Assembly (NCBI GenBank): GCA_964386005.1
Contig: CAYLSB010000006.1
Coordinates: 50,546-114,545 of the forward strand
Length of the DNA stretch: 64,000 nt
From: FEN-1350 sp964386005
GTDB lineage: Bacteria > Planctomycetota > Phycisphaerae > Sedimentisphaerales > Anaerohalosphaeraceae
Direction: 5' to 3'
Position 1 is the stretch's first letter, and the number at the start of each line of letters is the position of its first letter. Below are positions 51,964 through 59,685 of the stretch, piece after piece. The position numbers were made by a program, and so were the translations under genes. Below the pieces are notes generated by a model that was given only the letters and a program-made list of their open reading frames with translations, had not been told where the DNA came from and made no database searches.

Positions 51964-52596
51964 TTACGTCAGTTCCACAGACCAATAGGCATGGTCAAGG
52001 AATTGTTTCCAGCTCTGGTATCGGTCGTGGGCCAGATGGATGTGGATCACCGGATTTCGTTTGGGACGAACGGGTTTGGCGATCAGCGACATTCCGGCCT
52101 GGTCGGGAGTCCGACCGCCCTTGCGGGCGTTACACCGGGTACAAGAACAAACCAGATTTTCCCACGTGGATTCGCCTCCCAAACTTCTCGGGATAACATG
52201 ATCCAGCGAAAGTTCGGTCGTCGAATATCTCTTGCCGCAGTATTGGCATCGGTTTCGATCCCGAGCGAAAATATTCCGGCGGTTGAATTTTACCGGCGAT
52301 CGCGGAAGACGATCGTACATCAGGAGTCGAATGATTTTCGGAATCGCGATATCGAAATGAACCGTAGAAATCCAGTCGTGTTCGGACGGCTGAAATTTTT
52401 GGCGATATTCGCTGACCTCACACCATGTCTGGAAATTATAATTGCTGTAGGTCCCCCGTTCACAATGAATCACTTCCGCCAGATCACGAAACAACAGGGA
52501 AATGGCTCGTCGGGCGCTGATGACACGCAGGGCCATATAGTGCTTGTTGAGAACAAGGACTCTGGCATCCAGAACAGGTTGGCCGACCTCTGCCAT
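51964..52596 (-). CDS. HNH endonuclease
   Basis: 210 residues, ATG at 52596 behind GAGGTGAG. A C-terminal treble-clef HNH domain is clear: CQYC at 117-120, SLDHVIPRSLGG with His133, Asn147 in STWENLV, and CTRC at 152-155. The N-terminal 90 residues (VLVLNKHYMALRVISARRAI) form a separate small domain typical of a chromosomal HNH family widespread in Planctomycetota and related phyla and not linked to mobile elements. Role not established; DNA repair or restriction-like cutting is possible. Promoter at 52643-52671 with two TGATCA sites downstream. Confidence 0.85.
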   Translation of the reverse strand: MAEVGQPVLDARVLVLNKHYMALRVISARRAISLLFRDLAEVIHCERGTYSNYNFQTWCEVSEYRQKFQPSEHDWISTVHFDIAIPKIIRLLMYDRLPRSPVKFNRRNIFARDRNRCQYCGKRYSTTELSLDHVIPRSLGGESTWENLVCSCTRCNARKGGRTPDQAGMSLIAKPVRPKRNPVIHIHLAHDRYQSWKQFLDHAYWSVELT

Positions 52597-52616
52597 TTTT
52601 TCTCACCTCTGGGGAT

Positions 52617-52643
52617 TGATCATCCTTCAATCCACAATGATCA
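52617..52643. promoter_or_regulatory. Paired TGATCA palindromes before the HNH gene
   Basis: TGATCA occurs at 52617-52622 and again at 52638-52643, exactly 21 bases apart (two DNA turns), between the -10 and the start codon. This spacing suits a repressor that binds as two dimers on one face. Confidence 0.3.
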
Positions 52644-52671
52644 TTCTATCAATTCATGCCAAAATGTGCAA
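52643..52671 (-). promoter_or_regulatory. Sigma-70-type promoter of the HNH gene
   Basis: On the minus strand TTGCAC (52671-52666) and TAGAAT (52648-52643) are 17 bases apart. Each hexamer matches the consensus at most positions. Confidence 0.65.
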
Positions 52672-52792
52672 GAAATATTGCGCGTATTTTCGAGGTTGAA
52701 TCCACAACCCTATCTCGATTTCGAATCCATTGCATCAGCCGCCTTCGTTGAGGTGTTTTTTCATCATCGGAGGGTTATTTTCGAAAAAGGGC

Positions 52793-52820
52793 TTGCAATC
52801 CGCCGCTCGGGAGATATAAT
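52793..52820 (+). promoter_or_regulatory. Promoter of rpsO-pnp
   Basis: TTGCAA (52793-52798) and a perfect TATAAT (52815-52820) are 16 bases apart, giving an rpsO leader of about 90 bases. This leader is long enough for autoregulatory folding as known for rpsO mRNAs, but no structure was proven by eye. Confidence 0.65.
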
Positions 52821-52919
52821 GCTGGATGTGAAAAGATGAAAAAGAACCCCCGGCAAGCGTCGATCAGGATCGGCGTCCAAGGGAGACGGCCGGGAAAGAA
52901 GAAAGGGTTTGTACAACGA

Positions 52920-53186
52920 ATGCTGACAAAAGAAAAAAAATCGAAGGTTATCGGTGATTTCCGCCTGACGGAAACGGACACGGGTTCTCCGGAAGTCCAG
53001 ATTGCCCTGTTGACGGAGGAAATCAACGAGTTGACCGAACACCTCAAAAGCCATCCGAAGGATCATTCCTCGCGCCGAGGATTGTTGAAAATGGTCGGAA
53101 ACCGGAATTCTCTCCTGAAGTATGTGAAAAACACAGACATTCAGAGGTACCGGACGATCATTAACCGTCTCGGCTTACGTAAGTAA
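52920..53186 (+). CDS. rpsO: 30S ribosomal protein S15
   Basis: 88 residues from ATG at 52920, the length of normal S15; an open frame to the left with an extra 28 residues is rejected because those residues are not part of the family. Landmarks: DTGSPEVQIALLTEEINELT (helices 1-2), HPKDHSSRRGLLKMVGNR with the rRNA-contacting HxxDxxSRR, and the closing YRTIINRLGLRK. AAAGGG is upstream at a somewhat long distance of about 12 bases. Binds 16S rRNA in the platform; a known partner in feedback control with pnp mRNA in other bacteria. pnp follows at 115 bases in the usual rpsO-pnp order. Confidence 0.95.
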   Translation: MLTKEKKSKVIGDFRLTETDTGSPEVQIALLTEEINELTEHLKSHPKDHSSRRGLLKMVGNRNSLLKYVKNTDIQRYRTIINRLGLRK

Positions 53187-53301
53187 GCCCGTTACCTCTT
53201 CCAACGAGGCCCTTGCCGTTTCGTTGTGGGTGAAGGGTCAGGAAGAAGGTACGGTCACGCTTGAACAGGACTTTTCAGATTCAGATAAAGAAAAGGCTCT
53301 T

Positions 53302-55488
53302 ATGTTTACCATTCATAAAGTCCATCGGACAATTGCGGGAAAAACCATCAGCATCGAAACCGGCAAGATCGGACGCCAGGCGCACGGCGCCGTAACGGTT
53401 CAGTGCGGAGAGACCATCGTATTTGTCACCGCCGTGATGGCCGATCCGAGGGAAGGAATCGATTATTTTCCGCTCAATGTCGATTACAGAGAGAAATATT
53501 CGGCGGCCGGAAAATTCCCGGGCGGATTTATCAAACGGGAAGGACGTCCTTCGACGAAAGAGACTCTCACCGCCCGGATGATCGATCGTCCGTTGCGGCC
53601 TTTGTTTCCGGATGGATTTCTCAATGAGGTTCAAATTTTGATCACGGTATTTTCATTCGATCAAATGAATGATCCGGATATCCTGGGAATGATCGGCGCC
53701 AGCGCCGCACTGTCCATCAGCAAGATTCCCTTCCAGGGACCCATTGGGGCGTGTCGCGTCAGCCGAATCAACGGACAGTTTGTCATCAACCCCACGCATC
53801 CCGAACGGGACTTGAGTGATTTTAATCTCGTTCTCGCCGGACACCGGGATGCCATGAACATGATCGAGGTGGACGCCAAAGAAACCCCCGAGGAAATCGT
53901 TGCCGAGGCCATCGCGCTGGGCCAGAATGTGATTGGAGAGGTCTGCGATCTGATCCACGAATTGACCGCCAAGTGTGGTGTCTCGAAAGAAATGCCCGAG
54001 ATTGAGACGGATGCCGATGGCCGGATCACCAACTTGATTCGCGATAAGGTCGGCCGTACGCTGCGAGAGGCCTACCAAATTTCCAACAAAGCCGCTCGAC
54101 AGAAGCGGGTACAAGAAATCAAAACCGCTTTGGTGGATGAGGTATTGAATCCCGAAACGGAGACGGAATCCATCTGTTCCGAGGGATTATTTAACCGGAT
54201 GCTCGAAAAAATCGAGGAGGATGTCGTCCGTGGATTGATCCTCGAAGGCAAACGCCCCGACGGACGGGGATTCAACGAACTTCGACAGATCACCTGTGAA
54301 GTGGGGCTTCTTCCGCGGGCACACGGATCGGCGCTCTTCACGCGAGGCGAAACGCAGGCCCTCGTCTCGGCGACCCTGGGTACCGGCAAGGATGAACAGA
54401 TTGTCGATGGACTGTTGGAAGAATACGGACAGAAATTCATGCTGCATTACTCGTTCCCCCCTTCGTCCGTCGGCGAGGTCAAGCCGATTCGCGGACCGGG
54501 AAGACGGGAGATCGGACATGGCGCTTTGGCGGAAAAGGCGCTGGATCGGGTTCGGCCCGACGAGACCGAGTTCCCCTATACCATCAAGATCGCCTCCGAT
54601 ATCACCGAGTCGAATGGGTCCAGTTCGATGGCGTCGGTCTGCGGGGGGTGTTTGGCCATGATGGACGCCGGCGTGCCGATCAAACGGCCTGTTGCGGGGA
54701 TATCCATCGGGCTGGTAACCGCACCGGGAAAGCATGTGCTGTTGACCGATATCATCGGCGATGAGGACCACTTCGGGGATATGGATTTCAAGATTACCGG
54801 AACCACAGAGGGGATTACCGCCATTCAACTCGATATCAAGTCGCAGGGACTGGAATTCGGAATCATGAAAGAGGCACTCTATCGGGCGAAAGAAGCCCGA
54901 ATGGAAATCCTGAAGAGTATGGCGGCCGCAATCGATAAACCCCGTCCGACAATGAGCCGGTACGCTCCCCGTATCGTCATCATCAAAATCGATCCCGAAT
55001 ACATCGGGAAAGTGATCGGACCGGGGGGCTCGATGGTCAAGGGTATCCAGGAGCAGACCAAGTCGGTCATTGAGATCGAAGAAGACGGCACTATCATGAT
55101 CAGCTCGACCGGAGGTTCAGAAGGCCATCTGGCCGCGAAAGCCATCATTGAAGGAATGACCACCCCTCCGCAAGTGGGACGGATCTATGAGGCCGCTCGG
55201 GTGGTTTCCGTGAAGGAATTCGGCGCCTTCGTGGAAATGACCCCCGGCGTGGAAGGTTTGTGCCATATCAGCGAGCTTTCCGATGGATATATCAAGAACG
55301 TCGAAGAAGTCTGTAAAGTCGGCGATCGGATCCCGGTCAAATTGATCGCAATCGATGACCAAGGGCGATTCAAGTTGTCTCGCAAGGCGGCGCTGAATCC
55401 TGACGCACAGAATACCCAGCCAGGCCAAAACCGTTCGGATGAAAAAAATAAATCCGATCATAGACCGCCCAGACGTCCTCGTGTATAA
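53302..55488 (+). CDS. pnp: Polyribonucleotide nucleotidyltransferase (PNPase)
   Basis: 728 residues from ATG at 53302 (AAAAGG five bases upstream); a longer frame from TTG at 53224 lacks a site. Phosphorolytic 3'-to-5' exoribonuclease of the RNA degradation machinery. Two RNase-PH domains are visible (TVQCGETIVFVTAVMADPRE; RPDGRGFNELRQI and GSALFTRGETQALVSATLGT), with catalytic Asp in MDFKITGTTEGITAIQLDIK. KH domain IGKVIGPGGSMVKGIQ at about 572-587, S1 domain GRIYEAARVVSVKEFGAFVE at about 630 onward. The C-terminal tail is short and basic (ends HRPPRRPRV). Normal length. Confidence 0.97.
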   Translation: MFTIHKVHRTIAGKTISIETGKIGRQAHGAVTVQCGETIVFVTAVMADPREGIDYFPLNVDYREKYSAAGKFPGGFIKREGRPSTKETLTARMIDRPLRPLFPDGFLNEVQILITVFSFDQMNDPDILGMIGASAALSISKIPFQGPIGACRVSRINGQFVINPTHPERDLSDFNLVLAGHRDAMNMIEVDAKETPEEIVAEAIALGQNVIGEVCDLIHELTAKCGVSKEMPEIETDADGRITNLIRDKVGRTLREAYQISNKAARQKRVQEIKTALVDEVLNPETETESICSEGLFNRMLEKIEEDVVRGLILEGKRPDGRGFNELRQITCEVGLLPRAHGSALFTRGETQALVSATLGTGKDEQIVDGLLEEYGQKFMLHYSFPPSSVGEVKPIRGPGRREIGHGALAEKALDRVRPDETEFPYTIKIASDITESNGSSSMASVCGGCLAMMDAGVPIKRPVAGISIGLVTAPGKHVLLTDIIGDEDHFGDMDFKITGTTEGITAIQLDIKSQGLEFGIMKEALYRAKEARMEILKSMAAAIDKPRPTMSRYAPRIVIIKIDPEYIGKVIGPGGSMVKGIQEQTKSVIEIEEDGTIMISSTGGSEGHLAAKAIIEGMTTPPQVGRIYEAARVVSVKEFGAFVEMTPGVEGLCHISELSDGYIKNVEEVCKVGDRIPVKLIAIDDQGRFKLSRKAALNPDAQNTQPGQNRSDEKNKSDHRPPRRPRV

Positions 55489-55489
55489 T
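55484..55489 (+). promoter_or_regulatory. Candidate -10 box of the cold-shock gene
   Basis: TATAAT with TG just before it overlaps the pnp stop codon. The -35 region 17 bases upstream is poor. If used, it gives a cold-shock mRNA leader of about 100 bases, as is usual for such genes. Confidence 0.35.
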
Positions 55490-55599
55490 GTTTGGTGCGC
55501 CATAAATCCCCGGCGGTTTCAGGAGACCGTTTGAGGATGGATGAATTTTCGGCCCGGATGGCCGAGATAGCACCTGTGGGTATTTGTAAGGAGGCATAC

Positions 55600-55905
55600 A
55601 TGGCTAAGGGTACCGTGAAGTGGTTTGACCCGAAGAAGGGCTTTGGATTTGTCGTCAATGCCGATGGACAGGATGTCTTCATCCACTACACCAGTATTGA
55701 TGGCGAGGGCTTTCGTTGTCTTCGTTCCGGGCAGGTTGTGGAGTATGAAGAGTTTCGCTCCGATAAGGGTTTGCAGGGAAAAGGGGTCCAGATTATCGAC
55801 ACGAAACCTTCGCCCTCGCCCGCCGCGAAACCTGTGGCAACCGAGAAAGATACTCCGTCGAAATCCAGGCGGCCATCTCCAAATGGAAATCGCCGTCGTC
55901 GATAA
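55600..55905 (+). CDS. Cold-shock domain protein with basic C-terminal tail
   Basis: 101 residues from ATG at 55600, fixed by a perfect TAAGGAGG five bases upstream; the longer frame is rejected. The cold-shock domain fills residues 1-68: GTVKWFDPKKGFGFV (RNP1-like KGFGFV), DVFIHYTSI (RNP2-like). A tail of about 33 residues rich in Pro, Ser, Lys and Arg follows (ending GNRRRR), which standard CspA proteins of 65-70 residues lack. The tail probably strengthens RNA binding; this is inference. Acts as an RNA chaperone. It lies between pnp and the response regulator. Confidence 0.93.
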   Translation: MAKGTVKWFDPKKGFGFVVNADGQDVFIHYTSIDGEGFRCLRSGQVVEYEEFRSDKGLQGKGVQIIDTKPSPSPAAKPVATEKDTPSKSRRPSPNGNRRRR

Positions 55906-56043
55906 AACGCCGGTCCCGACATTCCACCAACGGATCATTCGCGGCTGTGGATCGACAAGACAGTATGCCATGGAGATCAAACAACGCAACATGCACTGTT
56001 GTTCGCCCGCCTCATAGGGAAGAGATAGGAAAGTTCACTGCTC

Positions 56044-57417
56044 GTGATGAAAAATCGTGCAGTCATCCTCATTGTCGACGATGAAAAAGAACTCGCCGAC
56101 GTAATCGTCCGGGATCTGACTCGCCACTTCGGTCAGATCCATGTTGCCGATTCCGCCAAGGGAGCCATGGAAATCATCAACCGGCATCGTCCGGATGCGA
56201 TTGTTGCGAACGTATATCTCGATGGCGAGGCATCCGGACTGGATATCCTGGATTATGCCAGACAATCCAATCCCGAGATCGTCGTGATTCTGGTAACCTC
56301 TCATCCGTCGATTGACACCTGCAAGCACGCTATTCGCCATGGCGCACATGATTACCTGATCAAACCGATTCCGGTCGATCAACTTCACAAAACTCTCTCT
56401 CAAGCGCTGACGATTCGAAAAACCGTCGAAACCGACATCGATTTTGTCTTTCCGGGCGTCCGGAGCCGGAGTCCGGCGATGAAAAGGATATTTCACATCC
56501 TCCTCCGCGTGGCCCCTACGACTTTGTCGGTTTTGATCGAAGGGGAATCGGGTACGGGAAAGGAACTGACGGCCCGAGCCATTCATGATAATTCTCCTCG
56601 TCGGGACAAGCCCTTTCGTCCGCTGAACTGCGCCGGATTGTCCGAATCGCTTCTCGAAAGTGAATTATTCGGACATGTTAAAGGGGCCTTCACCGGCGCG
56701 GCGATGGACCGCAAAGGATTATTTGAAGCCGCGGACAAGGGAACGTTATTTCTGGATGAAATCGGAGATATGCCGCTCTCCATGCAGGCCAAGTTGCTTC
56801 GCGTTCTGGAGGACGGCCTGGTATTCCCGGTTGGATCCACCCGTCCGATTGTCGTTGACGTGAGGGTTATTTCGGCGACCAACCATGATCTGGCCAAACT
56901 CGTCGAGGAGAAGAAATTCCGACAGGATCTGTACTTTCGAATTCGGGGGGTCTGCCTCACACTACCCTCTCTTCAGAACCGCCCGGAAGACATTCCCGAA
57001 TTGTTCGGTTATTTTTTGAATCAGACGACCACCGCTTTGGGTCGCGACATCCACCGAATCACCGAAGCGGCCATGAACATCCTGATGAATTTCTCCTGGC
57101 CGGGGAATATTCGCCAGCTTCGTCATACCGTGCAAACGATGGTTGTCATGTGCGATGGAGACACGCTGGATGTCCAGGATATCCCTCCCGAAATCACTCG
57201 GATTAAACAATTGTCCGGCCAGGTTCAGGGGCAAACCGATATCCCTCCGGGTTCCCCTGCTACCGACGCCTTATTTGGCAAAAGTCTTGAAGAAGTGGAA
57301 CGGGAACATATTGCCAACACCCTTCGCCTGACAAATAATAACCGAACAGAAGCGGCCAAAATCCTGAAAATCGGCGAGCGCACCCTCTATCGAAAAATCA
57401 AGGAATACGATATATAA
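56044..57417 (+). CDS. Sigma-54-dependent response regulator with atypical receiver domain
   Basis: 457 residues; GTG at 56044 is best placed to AGGAAAG, ATG at 56047 follows directly. Receiver domain 1-125 has the acidic pair Asp12-Asp13 (VDDEKE), Thr85 and Lys107 (DYLIKPI), but the phosphoacceptor position is Asn56 (AIVANVYLDGEASG) where Asp is expected. AAA+ domain about 140-370: Walker A GESGTGKE (167-174), sigma-54 contact loop GAFTGA (214-219), Walker B GTLFLDEIGD (233-242). Fis-type HTH closes the chain (NNNRTEAAKILKIGERTLYR). It drives sigma-54 promoters. No histidine kinase is next to it, which agrees with a receiver that may not be phosphorylated. Target genes are not visible. Confidence 0.92.
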   Translation: MMKNRAVILIVDDEKELADVIVRDLTRHFGQIHVADSAKGAMEIINRHRPDAIVANVYLDGEASGLDILDYARQSNPEIVVILVTSHPSIDTCKHAIRHGAHDYLIKPIPVDQLHKTLSQALTIRKTVETDIDFVFPGVRSRSPAMKRIFHILLRVAPTTLSVLIEGESGTGKELTARAIHDNSPRRDKPFRPLNCAGLSESLLESELFGHVKGAFTGAAMDRKGLFEAADKGTLFLDEIGDMPLSMQAKLLRVLEDGLVFPVGSTRPIVVDVRVISATNHDLAKLVEEKKFRQDLYFRIRGVCLTLPSLQNRPEDIPELFGYFLNQTTTALGRDIHRITEAAMNILMNFSWPGNIRQLRHTVQTMVVMCDGDTLDVQDIPPEITRIKQLSGQVQGQTDIPPGSPATDALFGKSLEEVEREHIANTLRLTNNNRTEAAKILKIGERTLYRKIKEYDI

Positions 57418-57433
57418 TTTTACCGATTTTGGA

Positions 57434-58282
57434 TTATGCCTGTTGTTGGATCCATTGCCGGAATCGCTCGATCAGTACTCGTGTAAACGGCCCTACTTTG
57501 CCGGATCCAATTCTTGAATCGTCAAATCGAACAACCGGAAGTATGTCCTTGGTGGTTATCGCAAGAAACATTTCACTGCATGACTTTGCCTGCGAAGGCG
57601 TCAACGGTTTTTCTACGACCTTCAAGTCGGTATTTTCAACGATATGTAACACATGTTTTCGGGTGATTGACGGGAGGATCTCATGTCCCAATGGCCGGGT
57701 AATCAATTCCTTACGGTCTCCATCGATCGCAAAAAATGCGCTGCCGGCTCCTTCGGTAATCTGACCGAGATCATTCACAAAGATGGCTTCGTAGCACCCT
57801 TTTTTTTCGGCATCGATCCGCCCCATAATATTCGGCAACAAGTTCAGGGATTTGATGTCACACCGTTTCCATCGCCAATCCGGATACAACGACACTGCCA
57901 CTCCCCTTTCCTTATCTTCCGGATGATCGGGTATTTCATGGATCGTCAAAAAGAAATTCGGACGTAAATCTTCCCCCGGAAGGTGGTTGCGGGGTTCGGA
58001 TCCTCGGGTTACATGGAAATAGATACGAGCATTGGCAATCTGAGCGGCATCAAAAGCTTTCATGACACGTTCTTGAATTTGATGAATATCCACGCCGGAG
58101 ATATCGATTTCTCGGAGACTATAGGCGAAACGATCTAAGTGGTCCTGAAAAGCGAAAAGACACCCCTCATAGCTTCGTATCACTTCATAAACCCCATCGC
58201 CAAAATAGGTCCCTCGATCCTGATAAGACGGATCTAAGTTCTTGTAAGGCAATATTTTATCGTCGATCATCGCAAGCTGCAT
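57434..58282 (-). CDS. Class IV aminotransferase (D-amino acid / branched-chain type)
   Basis: 282 residues from ATG at 58282 with GGAG nine bases upstream; an extra N-terminal extension is rejected. PLP Lys144 sits in RCDIKSLNLLPN, and YFGDGVYEVIRSYEG with the DHLDRFAYSLREI after it is the class IV pattern. GQITEGAGSAFFAID (Glu for the PLP ring nitrogen) and a C-terminal PLTPSQAKSCSEMFLAITTK follow. The look is closest to D-alanine transaminase, but branched-chain and 4-amino-4-deoxychorismate lyase types share these features. Convergent with the response regulator, 16 bases between stops. Promoter at 58323-58351. Confidence 0.88.
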   Translation of the reverse strand: MQLAMIDDKILPYKNLDPSYQDRGTYFGDGVYEVIRSYEGCLFAFQDHLDRFAYSLREIDISGVDIHQIQERVMKAFDAAQIANARIYFHVTRGSEPRNHLPGEDLRPNFFLTIHEIPDHPEDKERGVAVSLYPDWRWKRCDIKSLNLLPNIMGRIDAEKKGCYEAIFVNDLGQITEGAGSAFFAIDGDRKELITRPLGHEILPSITRKHVLHIVENTDLKVVEKPLTPSQAKSCSEMFLAITTKDILPVVRFDDSRIGSGKVGPFTRVLIERFRQWIQQQA

Positions 58283-58322
58283 GGCGTAACTCCAAATAGA
58301 ATGTCCTTTCGATACATTGAAG

Positions 58323-58351
58323 TTTATCTCGTAAATATATCGAATTCTCAA
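58323..58351 (-). promoter_or_regulatory. Candidate promoter of the aminotransferase gene
   Basis: On the minus strand TTGAGA (58351-58346) and GATAAA (58328-58323) are 17 bases apart, 40 bases before the start. It faces away from the rplU promoter region. Confidence 0.45.
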
Positions 58352-58411
58352 GGGAATTATCTAAACCCTGATTTCAGAATCCTCGTGATTTCAAAAATTT
58401 GTAGATTTTTC

Positions 58412-58442
58412 TTTACATTTCGAATCCATGGGTTATTATAAA
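58412..58442 (+). promoter_or_regulatory. Candidate promoter of rplU
   Basis: TTTACA (58412-58417) is followed after 18-19 bases by TTATAA/TATAAA (58436-58442). The spacing is slightly long. The stretch is AT-rich and lies 110 bases ahead of the rplU start. Confidence 0.4.
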
Positions 58443-58553
58443 TGATTCTTTCTGGTTCAATATCCACCCGAAAGAGTGTACCAATGGTTTGGCTGGGCTC
58501 CGGTCAGAACAGACGAAGTGTAATATTCAATGATCGAATGAACGGGAGTTACA

Positions 58554-58883
58554 ATGTACGCAGTGATTGAACAAGGCGGAAAGCAATACAAGGTTTCTCA
58601 GGGTGATGTCATTACGATTGAACTAACCGAGGTGTCTCCGGATTCAAAGTCTATTGTGTTGGATAAAGTATTGTTCGTCAGCGATGGTAAGGACGTGAGA
58701 ATTGGATCCCCATATCTTAACGGCGCCAAGGTTATCGCCAGCTTCAAAACAACCGCCGATGACGCGATTATCAAAGGGCCCAAGTTATATCCCATGTACT
58801 TTCGCCGCCGTAAAATGAGTAGCAAACGAATCGGCCATCGACAGAGATATCTTCAGGTAGTTATTGAGACGATCGAAGCGTGA
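58554..58883 (+). CDS. rplU: 50S ribosomal protein L21
   Basis: 109 residues, ATG at 58554 behind GGGAG. Landmarks: MYAVIEQGGKQYKVSQGDVI, the middle VLFVSDGKDVRIGSPYLNGA, and the C-terminal FRRRKMSSKRIGHRQRYLQV. Binds 23S rRNA domain I. Length normal. In most bacteria rpmA (L27) follows directly, but here a terminator at 58909-58938 and then the PTS gene follow, so rpmA is elsewhere or lost. Confidence 0.97.
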   Translation: MYAVIEQGGKQYKVSQGDVITIELTEVSPDSKSIVLDKVLFVSDGKDVRIGSPYLNGAKVIASFKTTADDAIIKGPKLYPMYFRRRKMSSKRIGHRQRYLQVVIETIEA

Positions 58884-58908
58884 ACCGGAAGAAAACAATG
58901 AAAGTCAA

Positions 58909-58938
58909 ATGCCCGGCCCGTCTGTCGGGTATTTTTTT
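58909..58938 (+). terminator. Rho-independent terminator after rplU
   Basis: ATGCCCG pairs with CGGGTAT (one G-U pair) around a 10-base loop and is followed by seven T. It is 26 bases past the rplU stop and ends a one-gene transcript. Confidence 0.75.
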
Positions 58939-59069
58939 GTACTGCAAGACCTCGAACCATAGAATCGTGTCTCGTCCGTATGAAAACCATTTGGAATCCA
59001 TATACGCCTGCGATTCAGTGGGAATAGGGAGAGGAACATTTTTCCACGGGTAAAATTTGATCAAATCAC

Positions 59070-59098
59070 TTGCCAAGACGATATATATATCGTATAGT
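59070..59098 (+). promoter_or_regulatory. Promoter with palindromic operator before the PTS gene
   Basis: TTGCCA (59070-59075) and TATAGT (59093-59098) are 17 bases apart. The spacer contains the perfect 16-base palindrome ACGATATATATATCGT (59078-59093), which reaches into the -10 box. A protein bound there would block RNA polymerase. Leader length to ATG at 59153 is about 50 bases. Confidence 0.65.
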
Positions 59099-59152
59099 AA
59101 TTAGTTTATGTATGCGGGAACCTGAAAATCCATCCAATCTTGTGTGCTGAAT

Positions 59153-59611
59153 ATGATTCTGACAGAAATACTGCAACCAACATGTGTAAAAGTGCCGGTG
59201 ACCTCGAAAGACAAGGAATCGGCGATAACCGAGTTGATCGATGTGCTTGCATCAGGTGGCTATCTTCTCGATCGCGAGAGCGTTCTCGAAGCGGTCATGG
59301 TTCGCGAACAAACCCGGAGTACCGGAATCGGTTCGGGAATCGCCATCCCTCATGGCAAATGTGCCGGAGTGAAAGACTTGGTTATGTCGATCGGAATCGC
59401 ACCCGAACCCATTGAATATAACAGTATTGATCACAAACCGGTATCGATACTGGTACTCCTGGTTTCTCCGATGGATCGAACCGGTCCTCATATTCAGGCG
59501 TTAGCCCGTATCAGCCGTTTGCTGTTGGACGATGAATTTAAAACCAAGCTCGAAAAGGCCACTTCGTCCGAGCAGGTTTATGAATTGATCAGCACCAAAG
59601 AAAACGAATAA
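59153..59611 (+). CDS. PTS fructose/mannitol-type EIIA domain protein (PtsN-like)
   Basis: 152 residues from ATG at 59153. EIIA type 2 fold: phosphorylated His67 in SGIAIPHGKC, with VSILVLLVSPMDRTGPHIQA downstream. The protein stands alone; no EIIB/EIIC or HPr gene lies nearby. Single EIIA proteins of this kind (PtsN/EIIA-Ntr) are regulators of the nitrogen-PTS rather than sugar carriers. No strong ribosome site is seen, so the start is moderately sure. It is controlled by a palindrome-bearing promoter and ended by a hairpin at 59619-59655. It faces the phosphorylase gene tail to tail. Confidence 0.88.
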   Translation: MILTEILQPTCVKVPVTSKDKESAITELIDVLASGGYLLDRESVLEAVMVREQTRSTGIGSGIAIPHGKCAGVKDLVMSIGIAPEPIEYNSIDHKPVSILVLLVSPMDRTGPHIQALARISRLLLDDEFKTKLEKATSSEQVYELISTKENE

Positions 59612-59618
59612 CGTAAAA

Positions 59619-59655
59619 ACCCCCGGGCACGGAGTATCCTGTCAGGGGGTCTTTG
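59619..59655 (+). terminator. Hairpin terminator after the PTS gene
   Basis: ACCCCC pairs with GGGGGT around an inner GGA/TCC hairpin, followed by a short CTTTG tract. It lies eight bases past the stop and before the convergent phosphorylase gene. The T-run is short, so efficiency may be moderate. Confidence 0.5.
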
Positions 59656-59685
59656 TATGTGCGTCGCTATTTGGATCCGATGCGG

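Noticed and set aside
52836..52919. Upstream start that would lengthen S15 by 28 residues
   Set aside because: Added residues are not part of the S15 family and the internal ATG gives the normal 88 residues.
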